The notes under the pieces are model-generated. The model was not told the DNA's origin, did not search any database, and saw only the letters and a program-made list of their open reading frames with translations. The position numbers and the translations under genes were made by a program. A DNA stretch of 64,000 nt. Origin: Phascolarctobacterium sp. Lineage in GTDB: Bacteria; Bacillota; Negativicutes; Acidaminococcales; Acidaminococcaceae. The stretch is taken from the NCBI GenBank assembly GCA_003150755.1, contig QAMT01000013.1:124001-188000 (forward strand). The letters are read 5' to 3'. Of the stretch, positions 41,578 through 49,299 are shown in pieces (positions within the stretch are counted from its first letter, which is position 1; each line of letters opens with the position of its first letter).

Positions 41578-42372
41578 TTAAAACAAACTTAATATACTGT
41601 TATAATCATAAAAGCCAAACGCCAAAAGCGGCCCGATAACCGCTGCACAAAGCAGGTACAGCACGTTGCCGCATTCCGTCAGCGCGCCGTAGGTATCACC
41701 GGTAAGACCGCCAAGCTGGCTTTGCAAAAACTTGGCAATGCCAAACACCAGCACAAAGGTTGCTGCCATTAAAACAAGGTACAGCCCGCCGCACAGCGCC
41801 GTTATGGCAATGCCCAGCGCCAGCGCGATAACCGTGTAAACCGGTTTGGCATACATTGTAAACATGTGCCCGATGCCTGTTTTGCGCGCGTAAGGAAAGT
41901 TGACGATAAAAATTACCATAAAAGTGCGCGTTGCCACGCTCATGGCAATAAGCGTTACCGTAAGCATCTCCGGGCGGATAGCAAGATACGCCGATACTTT
42001 CAGCAAAATCAAAACGATAATTGCCAGCACAGCGTTAGAGCCAACATGGCTGTCTTTCATGATTTCAAGCATACGCTCTCGGCTGCGAGCCGAAAAAACT
42101 CCGTCCGAAGTATCCATAAAACCGTCATACATCAGCCCGCCGGTAATAATAATTTCTGCCAGTATCAGAAGCGCCGCGCGGGTAAAATCCGGCACGGAAA
42201 GAAGCAGCAGCAAATAATTGACCGCGCCCAAAAACAAGCCGATAACAAGCCCCACCAGCGGAAAATACGGCACACTGCGCGAAAAATCTTCGTCGCGCCA
42301 GTCCGTGCGGTGGCTGAAACGGATGCGCGTTAAAAATTCCAGGCAGGTAATAAAATCACGCATGCGCGCCAC
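41578..42372 (-). CDS. cobS: Adenosylcobinamide-GDP ribazoletransferase (cobalamin synthase) CobS
   Basis: Integral membrane enzyme that joins adenosylcobinamide-GDP to the alpha-ribazole-type nucleotide. The 264-residue protein has about six hydrophobic segments and the acidic metal-binding motif MYDGFMDTSDGVFSARSRER followed by MKDSHVGSNAV. It overlaps the cobT stop by 17 bp, indicating tight coupling. Confidence 0.96.
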   Translation of the reverse strand: MARMRDFITCLEFLTRIRFSHRTDWRDEDFSRSVPYFPLVGLVIGLFLGAVNYLLLLLSVPDFTRAALLILAEIIITGGLMYDGFMDTSDGVFSARSRERMLEIMKDSHVGSNAVLAIIVLILLKVSAYLAIRPEMLTVTLIAMSVATRTFMVIFIVNFPYARKTGIGHMFTMYAKPVYTVIALALGIAITALCGGLYLVLMAATFVLVFGIAKFLQSQLGGLTGDTYGALTECGNVLYLLCAAVIGPLLAFGFYDYNSILSLF

Positions 42373-43387
42373 CTGCCGCTATTTTTTTGTATAAATCAAG
42401 CGCCGCCTGCAAAATTACAATGGCAAGCGAGGCCCCGGTGCCTTCGCCAAGGCGCATGCCTGCATCTACAATCGGTTTTAATTTTAAAATCTCCAGCATT
42501 TTGGCGTGGCTGATTTCTGCCGATAAGTGCGAGCAAAACATATAATCCGCACAGGCGGGATATAAACCGTAAGCCAAAAGCGCTGCTGCCGTTGCGTTTA
42601 CGCCGTCTACCATTGTTGGCACGCGGCGGCGCGCACCGGCAATAATCATACCGGCAAGGCCTGCGTGGTCGTAGCCGCCGACTTTACACAGAATGTCCAT
42701 CGCGTCGCCTGCTATGGGTTTGTTGAAGGCAAGGCCGTCGGCAACAACGCGGCGTTTTACTACCATGCGTTCATCGTTAATGCCAGTGCCGCGCCCTACG
42801 GTCAGTTCCGGCGGCAGGCCGGTAAAGGCTGATACGATAGCGGCGGTGGAAGTTGTATTGCCGATGCCCATTTCTGCCGTTACCAGCATGTTATAGCCGT
42901 TATCAATGCACTCATCGGCAACCTTCATGCCGCGTTTCAAGGCTTCTTCTGCCTGTTCGCGCGTCATGGCCGGTCCTTTGGTAAAATCTTCCGTGCCCCA
43001 GGCAACCTTTTCGTTGCGCACCTTGGGCAGGTGGCTCAAATCAAAAGTTGTGCCCATATCGACCACAAACACATCCGCGCCGGCGTGGCGCGCCATTACG
43101 TTAGCGCCTGCCGTGCCGCGCATATAACCGTTAATCATCTGCATGGTTACTTCCTGCGGATAAGCGCTGACGCCGTATTTGGCAATGCCATGGTCGCCGC
43201 ACATCAAAAGCATGGCGCTTTTCAGTTTGCCTTCAAAATCGGGCGTGCCGCAAATAGCCGCATAACGCTCTACCATTCTTTCTACTTTGCCAAGCTGGCC
43301 CGGCACTTCGTCCGCCTGCAGCCAGTTTTTATGTACAATTTCTGCCGCTTCCATATTAAGCGGCGGCACAATAATTTCCTGCATCAA
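42356..43387 (-). CDS. cobT: Nicotinate-nucleotide:dimethylbenzimidazole phosphoribosyltransferase (CobT/ArsA)
   Basis: Forms the alpha-ribotide of the cobamide lower ligand from nicotinate mononucleotide. It has 343 residues, the full CobT length. MLLMCGDHGIAKYGVSAYP and TAEMGIGNTTSTAAI are typical, and the C-terminal GMRLGEGTGASLAIVILQA holds the catalytic Glu region. Because a shorter CobT homologue is encoded in the same operon, this may be the ArsA-like half of a heterodimer rather than a stand-alone enzyme. It overlaps cobU by four bases. Confidence 0.93.
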   Translation of the reverse strand: MMQEIIVPPLNMEAAEIVHKNWLQADEVPGQLGKVERMVERYAAICGTPDFEGKLKSAMLLMCGDHGIAKYGVSAYPQEVTMQMINGYMRGTAGANVMARHAGADVFVVDMGTTFDLSHLPKVRNEKVAWGTEDFTKGPAMTREQAEEALKRGMKVADECIDNGYNMLVTAEMGIGNTTSTAAIVSAFTGLPPELTVGRGTGINDERMVVKRRVVADGLAFNKPIAGDAMDILCKVGGYDHAGLAGMIIAGARRRVPTMVDGVNATAAALLAYGLYPACADYMFCSHLSAEISHAKMLEILKLKPIVDAGMRLGEGTGASLAIVILQAALDLYKKIAAGGAHA

Positions 43388-43962
43388 TTTTCCTCCTCAA
43401 ATTTAAAAGCAAGCTTTTTCATGTCAACGGCCTGCCCGGCAACGCAGTAAAATACGCTGTCTGCGGCATCTGCTACCTGCTGGTTTACCCAGCCCGCAAT
43501 ATCGCGGTATTCGCGCGCCATAGCGTTTTCAGGCACAATGCCTGCACCGACTTCGTTGGTTACAAACACCACCGGTTTGGCACCAGCACGGGCAGCGTCA
43601 ATCAGTTTGGCAATTTCTGCCTTTACAAACTGCGCTTTCTGCTCCGTTGTTCCCTGCGGCGCGTTTTTGCCGTACAGCAAATTGCTCATATACAGCGTAA
43701 GGCAGTCGAACAAAACAGCGCCGGCCTCCTTAACGGCTTTCGCCATTACCTCGTGGGCGTTGTAGGGGGCTTCAAAATTTATCCAGCGCGTCCGGGGGCG
43801 GCGCGCCTGATGCAGGCGGACACGTTCTGCCATTTCATCGTCAAGAATTTCGGCGGTAGCAATATATGCGCATTTTGCGCCATAATGCAGCACGTATTTT
43901 TCGGCAAATTCGCTTTTACCGCTGCGTGCCCCGCCCGTAACCAAAACAAGTTTACCCGGCAT
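43384..43962 (-). CDS. cobU: Adenosylcobinamide kinase / guanylyltransferase CobU
   Basis: Phosphorylates adenosylcobinamide and transfers GMP. It has 192 residues, with the P-loop VTGGARSGKSEFAEKY and the CobU motif FVTNEVGAGIVPENAMAREY. The ATG at 43962 is set by AAAGGAG seven bases upstream; the longer frame to 44004 would start inside the riboswitch terminator. First gene of the cobU-cobT-cobS-arsB-like-cobC operon. Confidence 0.95.
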   Translation of the reverse strand: MPGKLVLVTGGARSGKSEFAEKYVLHYGAKCAYIATAEILDDEMAERVRLHQARRPRTRWINFEAPYNAHEVMAKAVKEAGAVLFDCLTLYMSNLLYGKNAPQGTTEQKAQFVKAEIAKLIDAARAGAKPVVFVTNEVGAGIVPENAMAREYRDIAGWVNQQVADAADSVFYCVAGQAVDMKKLAFKFEEEN

Positions 43963-43983
43963 CTCAAAACTCCTTTCTATAAA

Positions 43984-44011
43984 CAAAAAATCCCCTTTAG
44001 GCAAAGAGGAT
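43984..44011 (-). terminator. Riboswitch-controlled terminator before cobU
   Basis: Stem AATCCTCTTT/AAAGGGGATT with loop GCCT and a TTTTTT tail on the minus strand, between the cobalamin riboswitch and cobU. This suggests transcription attenuation when adenosylcobalamin is bound. Confidence 0.85.
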
Positions 44012-44068
44012 TATACTTCAAAAAGAATATGCAAATACCCGCCTATCCCCCGTAGGCTGTGATATTCG

Positions 44069-44232
44069 TAACAGGCAGGTCTCCTGGCTCAGGTTCATCG
44101 CCGCGCTGCGCCTTCCCAAAGCTTTGCTTCAGTGACATTTTGCAGACGGCTCGCCATTACAGTAGCGGGACTGCGCCGGATTCGCACCGGCTTCCCTATT
44201 AAGCTTGCGGGGTTAACCGCATCACCTGTTGA
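44069..44232 (-). promoter_or_regulatory. Cobalamin riboswitch
   Basis: On the minus strand: the P1 arm AACAGGTG, then AGGGAAGCCGGTGCGAATCC, CGCAGTCCCGCTACTGTA, the B12-box region GTCACTG ... GGGAAGGCG, and the closing GAGCCAGGAGACCTGCCTGT. These are the conserved blocks of the adenosylcobalamin aptamer in correct order. It controls the cobU operon through the terminator at 43984-44011. Confidence 0.96.
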
Positions 44233-44285
44233 TTTTTTCCAAAATTATATATTCTGCGCATTTGTCAAAAATCCTGCTTGCGCAG

Positions 44286-44319
44286 AAAAAAATTAGCGGC
44301 AGCATCCGCGCCGCCGCTG
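44286..44319 (-). terminator. Intrinsic terminator after fsa
   Basis: Stem AGCGGCGGC/GCTGCCGCT with a 6-base loop, followed by AATTTTTTT on the minus strand. Confidence 0.9.
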
Positions 44320-44323
44320 TAAG

Positions 44324-44968
44324 TTATTTCAGGCTGTTTTTGTAGTCTTCCAAAAATTGCGCCAGGCCTTTGTCGGTCAAAGGATGCAAAATCATTTCTT
44401 TTAAAACCTTGGTCGGGATAGTTGCAATATCGGCACCGGCAAGCATTACCTTTTCAACGTGCTCCATATTGCGGACGCTGGCTGCAATAATCTGCGTATC
44501 AAGATTGTACTGGCGGAACACTTTAACCATGTTTTCTACAAGCGCAACGCCGTTTTCGCCGATATCGTCCAGGCGGCCGATAAACGGGCTTACATAGGTT
44601 GCACCGGCGCGGGCTGCCATAAGCGCCTGCGGCAGGCTGAACACCAGTGTTACATTGGTTTTGATGCCTTCTTTGGCAAGGATTTTTACGGCTTTTAAAC
44701 CTTCGGCAATGCAGGGGATTTTTACAACAACTTTATCAGAAATCTTCATCAGCTTACGTGCTTCGGCAACCATGCCTTCGCAGTCGGTACTGATAACTTC
44801 GGCGCTGACAGGTCCGTCAACCAGTTTGCAAATTTCGGGAATTACTTCGGCCTGAGTCCTGCCGGTTTTAGCAATCAGGCTGGGGTTGGTGGTAACACCG
44901 TAAACAACGCCCAGCGCTGCCATTTCTGCAATTTCTGCCACATTGGCAGTATCCATAAAAATTTTCAC
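44324..44968 (-). CDS. fsa: Fructose-6-phosphate aldolase / transaldolase family
   Basis: A 214-residue short transaldolase-fold protein (TalC/FSA subfamily). It begins MKIFMDTANVAEIAEMAALG and has TTNPSLIAKTG and the Schiff-base Lys in KVVVKIPCIAEGLKAVKILA. The length and the MKIFMDTANV start fit FSA/MipB. Whether it acts as true transaldolase in the pentose pathway or as FSA cannot be decided by eye. Monocistronic, with its own terminator. Confidence 0.93.
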   Translation of the reverse strand: MKIFMDTANVAEIAEMAALGVVYGVTTNPSLIAKTGRTQAEVIPEICKLVDGPVSAEVISTDCEGMVAEARKLMKISDKVVVKIPCIAEGLKAVKILAKEGIKTNVTLVFSLPQALMAARAGATYVSPFIGRLDDIGENGVALVENMVKVFRQYNLDTQIIAASVRNMEHVEKVMLAGADIATIPTKVLKEMILHPLTDKGLAQFLEDYKNSLK

Positions 44969-45049
44969 TCGTCATACCTCTTTCGTATTTAATATTGATA
45001 ATAAAATAAACTTAAACAACGCAAATTTTGCCAGTAACTGCAAAACCTG

Positions 45050-45247
45050 CTAAAACAGTACCGTCTGGTCGCTATCCGGAGGCAAAAAAACATCCCGCCC
45101 GCGGCCTTTGCGGTTTTTATTGCTTACCCACGTGCCGCATTTCGGGCACTGCATCTTAGCCGCCGGTAAGGCCCAGGCCAGCTGCCTGCCGCATTTCGGG
45201 CAAACAAAAAGCACCTGCATATTTTCGCCGGGCTGGTATTTTTTCAT
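45050..45247 (-). CDS. Small double-CxxC zinc-ribbon protein
   Basis: A 65-residue protein with VCPKCGRQLAWALPAAKMQC and a second CPKCGTW: two CPxCG knuckles 16 residues apart make a rubredoxin-like zinc ribbon. The basic tail NKNRKGRGRD may bind nucleic acid. Function unknown. AAAGGAG lies ten bases before the first ATG. It diverges from the plus-strand gene at 45388. Confidence 0.65.
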   Translation of the reverse strand: MKKYQPGENMQVLFVCPKCGRQLAWALPAAKMQCPKCGTWVSNKNRKGRGRDVFLPPDSDQTVLF

Positions 45248-45387
45248 ACTCCGTCAACTCCTTTGCGGCCTTTCAATCTATTATACACTATCGCGGCATT
45301 TTTTGCAGATTTTGTTGCAAGTTTTATGGACAAACCGCGTAAAATTTTATATGCTATTATTAAATAAACTTTAAGCGAGGTTACATT

Positions 45388-45687
45388 ATGTCACTGCAAA
45401 AAGAATTTGAAGCGCTTGGCTGCTGGAATGCGCCGACGGAAGAAGAACACATCAGCGTTTACGGCATGAATTTTGATAACTGCTATATTATCTTTACCGA
45501 TTTGGACGGAAAAACACCGGCTGACGCCGCTGCACCGCTGGTAGCAGCCTGCTACGACGGACGCGACGCTTTTATGTGGGGCAAAGAACTGCAAAACTTT
45601 GCCGCCTTAAAAAGTCTGCGCGCCGCCCATGCGGATGATAACGAATTTATCGCCGCTGTTGAAAATTACACCCTGCCGAAGGATTAA
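45388..45687 (+). CDS. Uncharacterised small protein
   Basis: 99 residues, not recognised. It is soluble, mildly acidic and lacks signal or membrane segments. It starts MSLQKEFEALGCWNAPTEEE and contains NCYIIFTDLDGKTP, an alpha/beta pattern. A modest GCGAGG ribosome site precedes the ATG and an AT-rich TATTAT -10-like region lies at about 45355. One of the few plus-strand genes in the window. It ends before a strong terminator. Confidence 0.65.
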   Translation: MSLQKEFEALGCWNAPTEEEHISVYGMNFDNCYIIFTDLDGKTPADAAAPLVAACYDGRDAFMWGKELQNFAALKSLRAAHADDNEFIAAVENYTLPKD

Positions 45688-45701
45688 ATCTTAACAACTG
45701 C

Positions 45702-45752
45702 ATAGCAAAAAAGCAGAACAGCTAACCATTCAGCTGCTCTGCTTTTTTGTTT
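45702..45752. terminator. Bidirectional terminator
   Basis: Stem AAAAAAGCAGA with internal mismatch, then ACAGCT/AGCTG, closing with TCTGCTTTTTT; T runs exist on both strands. It serves the 45388 gene on plus and the nrdG/C-GCAxxG unit on minus. Confidence 0.85.
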
Positions 45753-45783
45753 TACTTAACAGTTTTTACTTTTCTAATTCCTA

Positions 45784-46194
45784 TCAGCACAAGCCTTCTC
45801 GGGCTACAATTTTATCCAGAATTTCTGCACCTTTAAAGACAACTTTGTCGCATTGGATTTCCGGTTCAAAATATTTGGGTTTTACTTCGCGGCAGTCATA
45901 ATGCCCAAGCTCTGCGCTGAAGGTATCAATAAACTCTTTGCAAAGCTCCCTTACTTTGCAGCCGTCTTCTTTAGCGTTGCGTTTTACATACAGCGTGCTT
46001 AAAACCATGCACGCGCCGGTAACAACGCCGCAGGCAATGCCTGCGCCCATACCTCCGCCAAAGCCGGCAGAAATTTTAAGCGCCTGCGGCGGAAGCTGCA
46101 TATTATATGCCCAGTTTGCCCCATAAAGCATTTTTTCGGCACAGTTCAGGTTCATATCCTTACCGTAGCCTTTCTGCAACAATTCAAGCAGCAT
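45784..46194 (-). CDS. C-GCAxxG-C-C family protein
   Basis: A 136-residue member of the C-GCAxxG-C-C family, putative redox proteins found in anaerobes. The conserved Cys are visible: NLNCAEKML, IACGVVTGACMVL, CKVRELC and HYDCREVK. The glycine-rich SAGFGGGMGAGIACGVVTGA is the family hallmark. Function unproven. It lies 12 bp after nrdG and is probably transcribed with the ribonucleotide reductase genes. Confidence 0.85.
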   Translation of the reverse strand: MLLELLQKGYGKDMNLNCAEKMLYGANWAYNMQLPPQALKISAGFGGGMGAGIACGVVTGACMVLSTLYVKRNAKEDGCKVRELCKEFIDTFSAELGHYDCREVKPKYFEPEIQCDKVVFKGAEILDKIVAREGLC

Positions 46195-46205
46195 AGTTAT
46201 CCCTC

Positions 46206-46694
46206 CTATAACTTAAAGTACACTGCTTCTCCTTTTTCAAGCGATGCCGGTACGTCAATCAGCCGCTGATTGCGCGAGCCGCGGTAAGGAAAATCCAAAT
46301 CGCGCTGCGCAAGGATAAACGGACCGTCTACCAGCACATTTATTTCTTTTAAAACCGGCAGGCTTTTAACGTCGTTGTACACATAACCGGTGTAACACCA
46401 CACGTTTAAGCCCGGTTTTAATTTTTTGATTTCATGCAAAAACTCCAGCACGCCGTCTGCCTGCGCCAACGGGTCGCCGCCGCTTAAGGTTATGCCCCTG
46501 TGCAGCGGTGTCAGGCGGCTTGCAACATCTTCTGCCAACGCTGCCGCTGTATATTCCTCGCCGCCGTCAAAAGGCAGTGTAGAAGGATTATGGCACCCTT
46601 CGCAGTGGCGCGGGCAGCCCTGAAAGAACACAACCGCACGGATGCCGGGCCCATCGACGATAGATTCATTTAAAATGCCTGCAACCCTCAGCAT
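46206..46694 (-). CDS. nrdG: Anaerobic ribonucleotide reductase activase NrdG
   Basis: Radical SAM enzyme that makes the glycyl radical on NrdD. It has 162 residues with FFQGCPRHCEGCHNPSTLPF (CxxxCxxC) and TLSGGDPLAQ. Its AGGAGG ribosome site overlaps the nrdD stop codon, giving tight coupling. Confidence 0.95.
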   Translation of the reverse strand: MLRVAGILNESIVDGPGIRAVVFFQGCPRHCEGCHNPSTLPFDGGEEYTAAALAEDVASRLTPLHRGITLSGGDPLAQADGVLEFLHEIKKLKPGLNVWCYTGYVYNDVKSLPVLKEINVLVDGPFILAQRDLDFPYRGSRNQRLIDVPASLEKGEAVYFKL

Positions 46695-46704
46695 AACGCG
46701 CCTC

Positions 46705-48648
46705 CTACTCTGTGCAGCAATTTGCGCGCTGGCGGATTTGCGTCAGTTTCTTCTCGCAAACCGGGCAGTAATCGGTGTCGATAATGCCGGTATAGCCGCA
46801 GTCCTCACAGTAATCAATCGGAAAGTTAATACCGCAGTAGCCGCAGTCGCACGCCAGCATGTGGCGCAGCACATCTTCGACAGCTTGCAGATTATGCACC
46901 GGTGAAGATTCAAACTCTACATAGCTGATATGCCCGCCGTTGGTGTATTTATGATACGGCCCTTCAATGCGCATCTTGTCAAAAGCACTGATGTGGTAGC
47001 CAACCGGAACATGGAACGAGTTTGTATAGTACGCTTTATCGGTCACGCCCGGAATAATGCCGTATTCGCGGCGGTCAATGCGGATAAAACGTCCGGAAAG
47101 CCCTTCAGCCGGTGTGGCAATAAGGCTGAAATTCAAATCATACTTATCTGCATATTCGTCAACACGCTTACGCATGTGGGCAATAATCTCCTCGCCAAGC
47201 TTCTGCGATTCTTCGCTTTCGCCATGATGCTTGCCTACAAGCGCCGTCAGTGTTTCGGCAAGGCCGATAAAGCCAACCGTCAGCGTGCCGTTTTTAATTG
47301 CTGGCTCGATACGGTCATCCTTTTTCAGCTTGTCGCTGCCCATGTACAGCCCCTGCCCCATCAAAAACGGCAGGTCGCGCACACGCAGGTTGCACTGTAC
47401 GTGATAACGGTGCAGCAGTTGTTTTGCCACCAGGTCCATCATACTGTCAAGCATCTGATAAAACTTATCAATGTTACGTTCTGCCTTAATGGCAAGGCGC
47501 GGCAGATTAATAGTCGTAAACGACAGGTTGCCGCGTCCGTTGGTAATTTCCTCGCCGTGGCGGTTAGAGATAACGCGCGTGCGGCAGCCCATATAAGCAA
47601 CCTGCCCGCCGTAATCGCGGTTGAACGTGGTATCCATAAAACTGAAAGTCGGGTTCAGGCGTTTAGCGGCAACGCTGATTGCCTGCTGGAACAAATCATA
47701 GTTCGGGTCGCCCGGGTCGAGGTTTACGCCGCGTTTAACACGGAAGATAACATTCGGGAAAATCGGGTTTTCGCCGCGCCCCAGGCCGTTGCCGTAAGCC
47801 TTGAGCAGGTTGCGCGTAACCTTGCGCCCATTCTCAGTTGTATCAAGCCCAAGGTTCAGGCTGGAAAACGGCACCTGCGCACCGGCACGCGAATGCATGC
47901 TGTTAAGGTTGTAAACCAATGCTTCCATCGCCTGGAACACTTCGTTTTCGTCAGCGCCTTCAACAAAATCAGCCATCTCTGTATCAAAAAAGCCGAAGGA
48001 CTGGCCGCCGAACATATCGTTCTGGTTGCTTTGCAGCACAATGGCAGCCAGCGCTGCCGCAGAGCCCGGACGTTTCGGCGGGCGAATATAGCCGTGCCCG
48101 TTGTTGAAGCCCTCGTGCAGCAGCCTGCCCAGCGGAATGTTAAGGCAGTTTAAGGTTTTGCCGTAAAAATCAAGGTCGTGAATGTGAATATCGCCGCGTT
48201 TATGCGCCGACGCCATTTCTTCCGGAATAACGCGGTTCAGGTAATATTCGCGGCTGGCAGCCGATGCAATTTGCAGCATTTTGGCAGAAGGCGAATTGGA
48301 AATATTGGCGTTGTCGCGGTCAGTTTCTTTTAAAATTTCGCCAACTGTGTCCATCAGCTCGCTGCGCGCATTACGGATATCTGTACGTTTTGCCCTGTAC
48401 AAAATATAGGACTTAGCCGTTCTGGCATGCCCTTTTTTGATAAGCACTTTTTCTACTATATCCTGCACATGCTCAACATCTACAACATCTGCATTTTCTG
48501 CTTTCAGGCATTTTAAAACGTCCAGCGTAATTTCAACCGCCATTTCGCGGTCAGCGCCGCCGACAGATTGCGCCGCCTTAAAAATAGCATCCGTTATTTT
48601 ACTGTCATCAAACGCAACTATGCGTCCATCGCGTTTACGAATTTTCAT
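46705..48648 (-). CDS. nrdD: Anaerobic ribonucleoside-triphosphate reductase NrdD (C-terminal glycyl motif not seen)
   Basis: Class III ribonucleotide reductase of about 647 residues. It has an N-terminal ATP cone (KIRKRDGRIVAFDDSKITDA), the catalytic ten-stranded barrel (HIHDLDFYGKTLNCLNIPLG) and a C-terminal zinc site (CEDCGYTG and YCPVCEKK). The usual glycyl-radical motif (R-x-x-G-Y-L) after the zinc site is not seen: the chain ends QIRQRANCCTE and the stop overlaps the nrdG ribosome site, so no remnant lies beyond. The start at 48648 lies inside the last codons of nrdR; the longer frame to 48765 overlaps nrdR out of frame. Confidence 0.88.
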   Translation of the reverse strand: MKIRKRDGRIVAFDDSKITDAIFKAAQSVGGADREMAVEITLDVLKCLKAENADVVDVEHVQDIVEKVLIKKGHARTAKSYILYRAKRTDIRNARSELMDTVGEILKETDRDNANISNSPSAKMLQIASAASREYYLNRVIPEEMASAHKRGDIHIHDLDFYGKTLNCLNIPLGRLLHEGFNNGHGYIRPPKRPGSAAALAAIVLQSNQNDMFGGQSFGFFDTEMADFVEGADENEVFQAMEALVYNLNSMHSRAGAQVPFSSLNLGLDTTENGRKVTRNLLKAYGNGLGRGENPIFPNVIFRVKRGVNLDPGDPNYDLFQQAISVAAKRLNPTFSFMDTTFNRDYGGQVAYMGCRTRVISNRHGEEITNGRGNLSFTTINLPRLAIKAERNIDKFYQMLDSMMDLVAKQLLHRYHVQCNLRVRDLPFLMGQGLYMGSDKLKKDDRIEPAIKNGTLTVGFIGLAETLTALVGKHHGESEESQKLGEEIIAHMRKRVDEYADKYDLNFSLIATPAEGLSGRFIRIDRREYGIIPGVTDKAYYTNSFHVPVGYHISAFDKMRIEGPYHKYTNGGHISYVEFESSPVHNLQAVEDVLRHMLACDCGYCGINFPIDYCEDCGYTGIIDTDYCPVCEKKLTQIRQRANCCTE

Positions 48649-49129
48649 GCTCCGGGTCACTCCGTTCTTTCTTTTCGTTGTTATTGATAATGCGCTGCAA
48701 TTCCTGCATAAAATTATTGACATCGGCAAACTGCCTGTAAACAGAAGCAAAACGCACGTAAGCAATTTTGTCGGTTTTTTCCAGATAGTTCATAACAAGT
48801 TCGCCGATAACCTCGCTGCGCACCTCAGATTCGCCGCGCATACGCAGCTCGCGCTCGATATGGTCAGCCATTTCCTTAATTTTTTCGTAAGGAATCGGGC
48901 GTTTTTCAAAAGCTTTCATCAAACCGTTCAGCAGCTTTTTGCTGTCAAACAGTTCACGGCGGCCGTCTTTTTTATTTACAACAAGCGGTGTTTCTTCGTA
49001 TTTTTCGTAGGTGGTAAACCTGCGCCCGCAATCAGGGCACTCGCGCCTACGGCGGATAGAAGCGCCGTCATCAACCGAACGCGAATCTACAACGCGGCTG
49101 TCGTTGTAAGAACAAAATGGGCATCTCAT
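48635..49129 (-). CDS. nrdR: Transcriptional repressor NrdR
   Basis: Zinc-ribbon/ATP-cone repressor of ribonucleotide reductase genes. It has 164 residues, starts MRCPFCSYNDSRVVDSR, has a second CPDCGRRFTTYEKYEE, then an ATP cone. It lies upstream of and overlaps nrdD, so it controls its own operon. The upstream stretch ACACAAGATGTTGT near 49205 loosely resembles an NrdR box, and a TATAAT lies near 49172. Confidence 0.96.
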   Translation of the reverse strand: MRCPFCSYNDSRVVDSRSVDDGASIRRRRECPDCGRRFTTYEKYEETPLVVNKKDGRRELFDSKKLLNGLMKAFEKRPIPYEKIKEMADHIERELRMRGESEVRSEVIGELVMNYLEKTDKIAYVRFASVYRQFADVNNFMQELQRIINNNEKKERSDPEHENS

Positions 49130-49249
49130 ACATTCACTTCCCTGTCATTTATTTAATAAGTAACTCTATTATAGCACACCGGCAGCATAAAAGAAACAAC
49201 ATCTTGTGTTTATTTTGCTTTTTAGGTAATATCAACCCCAAAATATAGA

Positions 49250-49279
49250 AAGCCCCTGCTGAAATCAGCAGAGGCTTTT
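49250..49279 (-). terminator. Intrinsic terminator after ftsZ
   Basis: Stem AAGCCTCTGCTGA/TCAGCAGGGGCTT (one mismatch) with a TT loop, then TCTATATTTT on the minus strand. It ends the long division/cell-wall cluster. Confidence 0.8.
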
Positions 49280-49299
49280 GTTGATTTATCTGGTTATAA

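Noticed and set aside
43963..44004. Longer cobU start
   Set aside because: It would begin inside the riboswitch terminator hairpin and ignore the AAAGGAG site before 43962.
46930..48153. 407-codon plus-strand frame opposite nrdD
   Set aside because: Antisense shadow within conserved nrdD sequence.
48649..48765. Extended nrdD N-terminus
   Set aside because: Overlaps nrdR out of frame; the ATP cone begins at the 48648 ATG.
49190..49215. NrdR box upstream of nrdR
   Set aside because: ACACAAGATGTTGT only loosely fits the NrdR box and no clear second box at the usual spacing was found; mentioned under nrdR but not called as a site.
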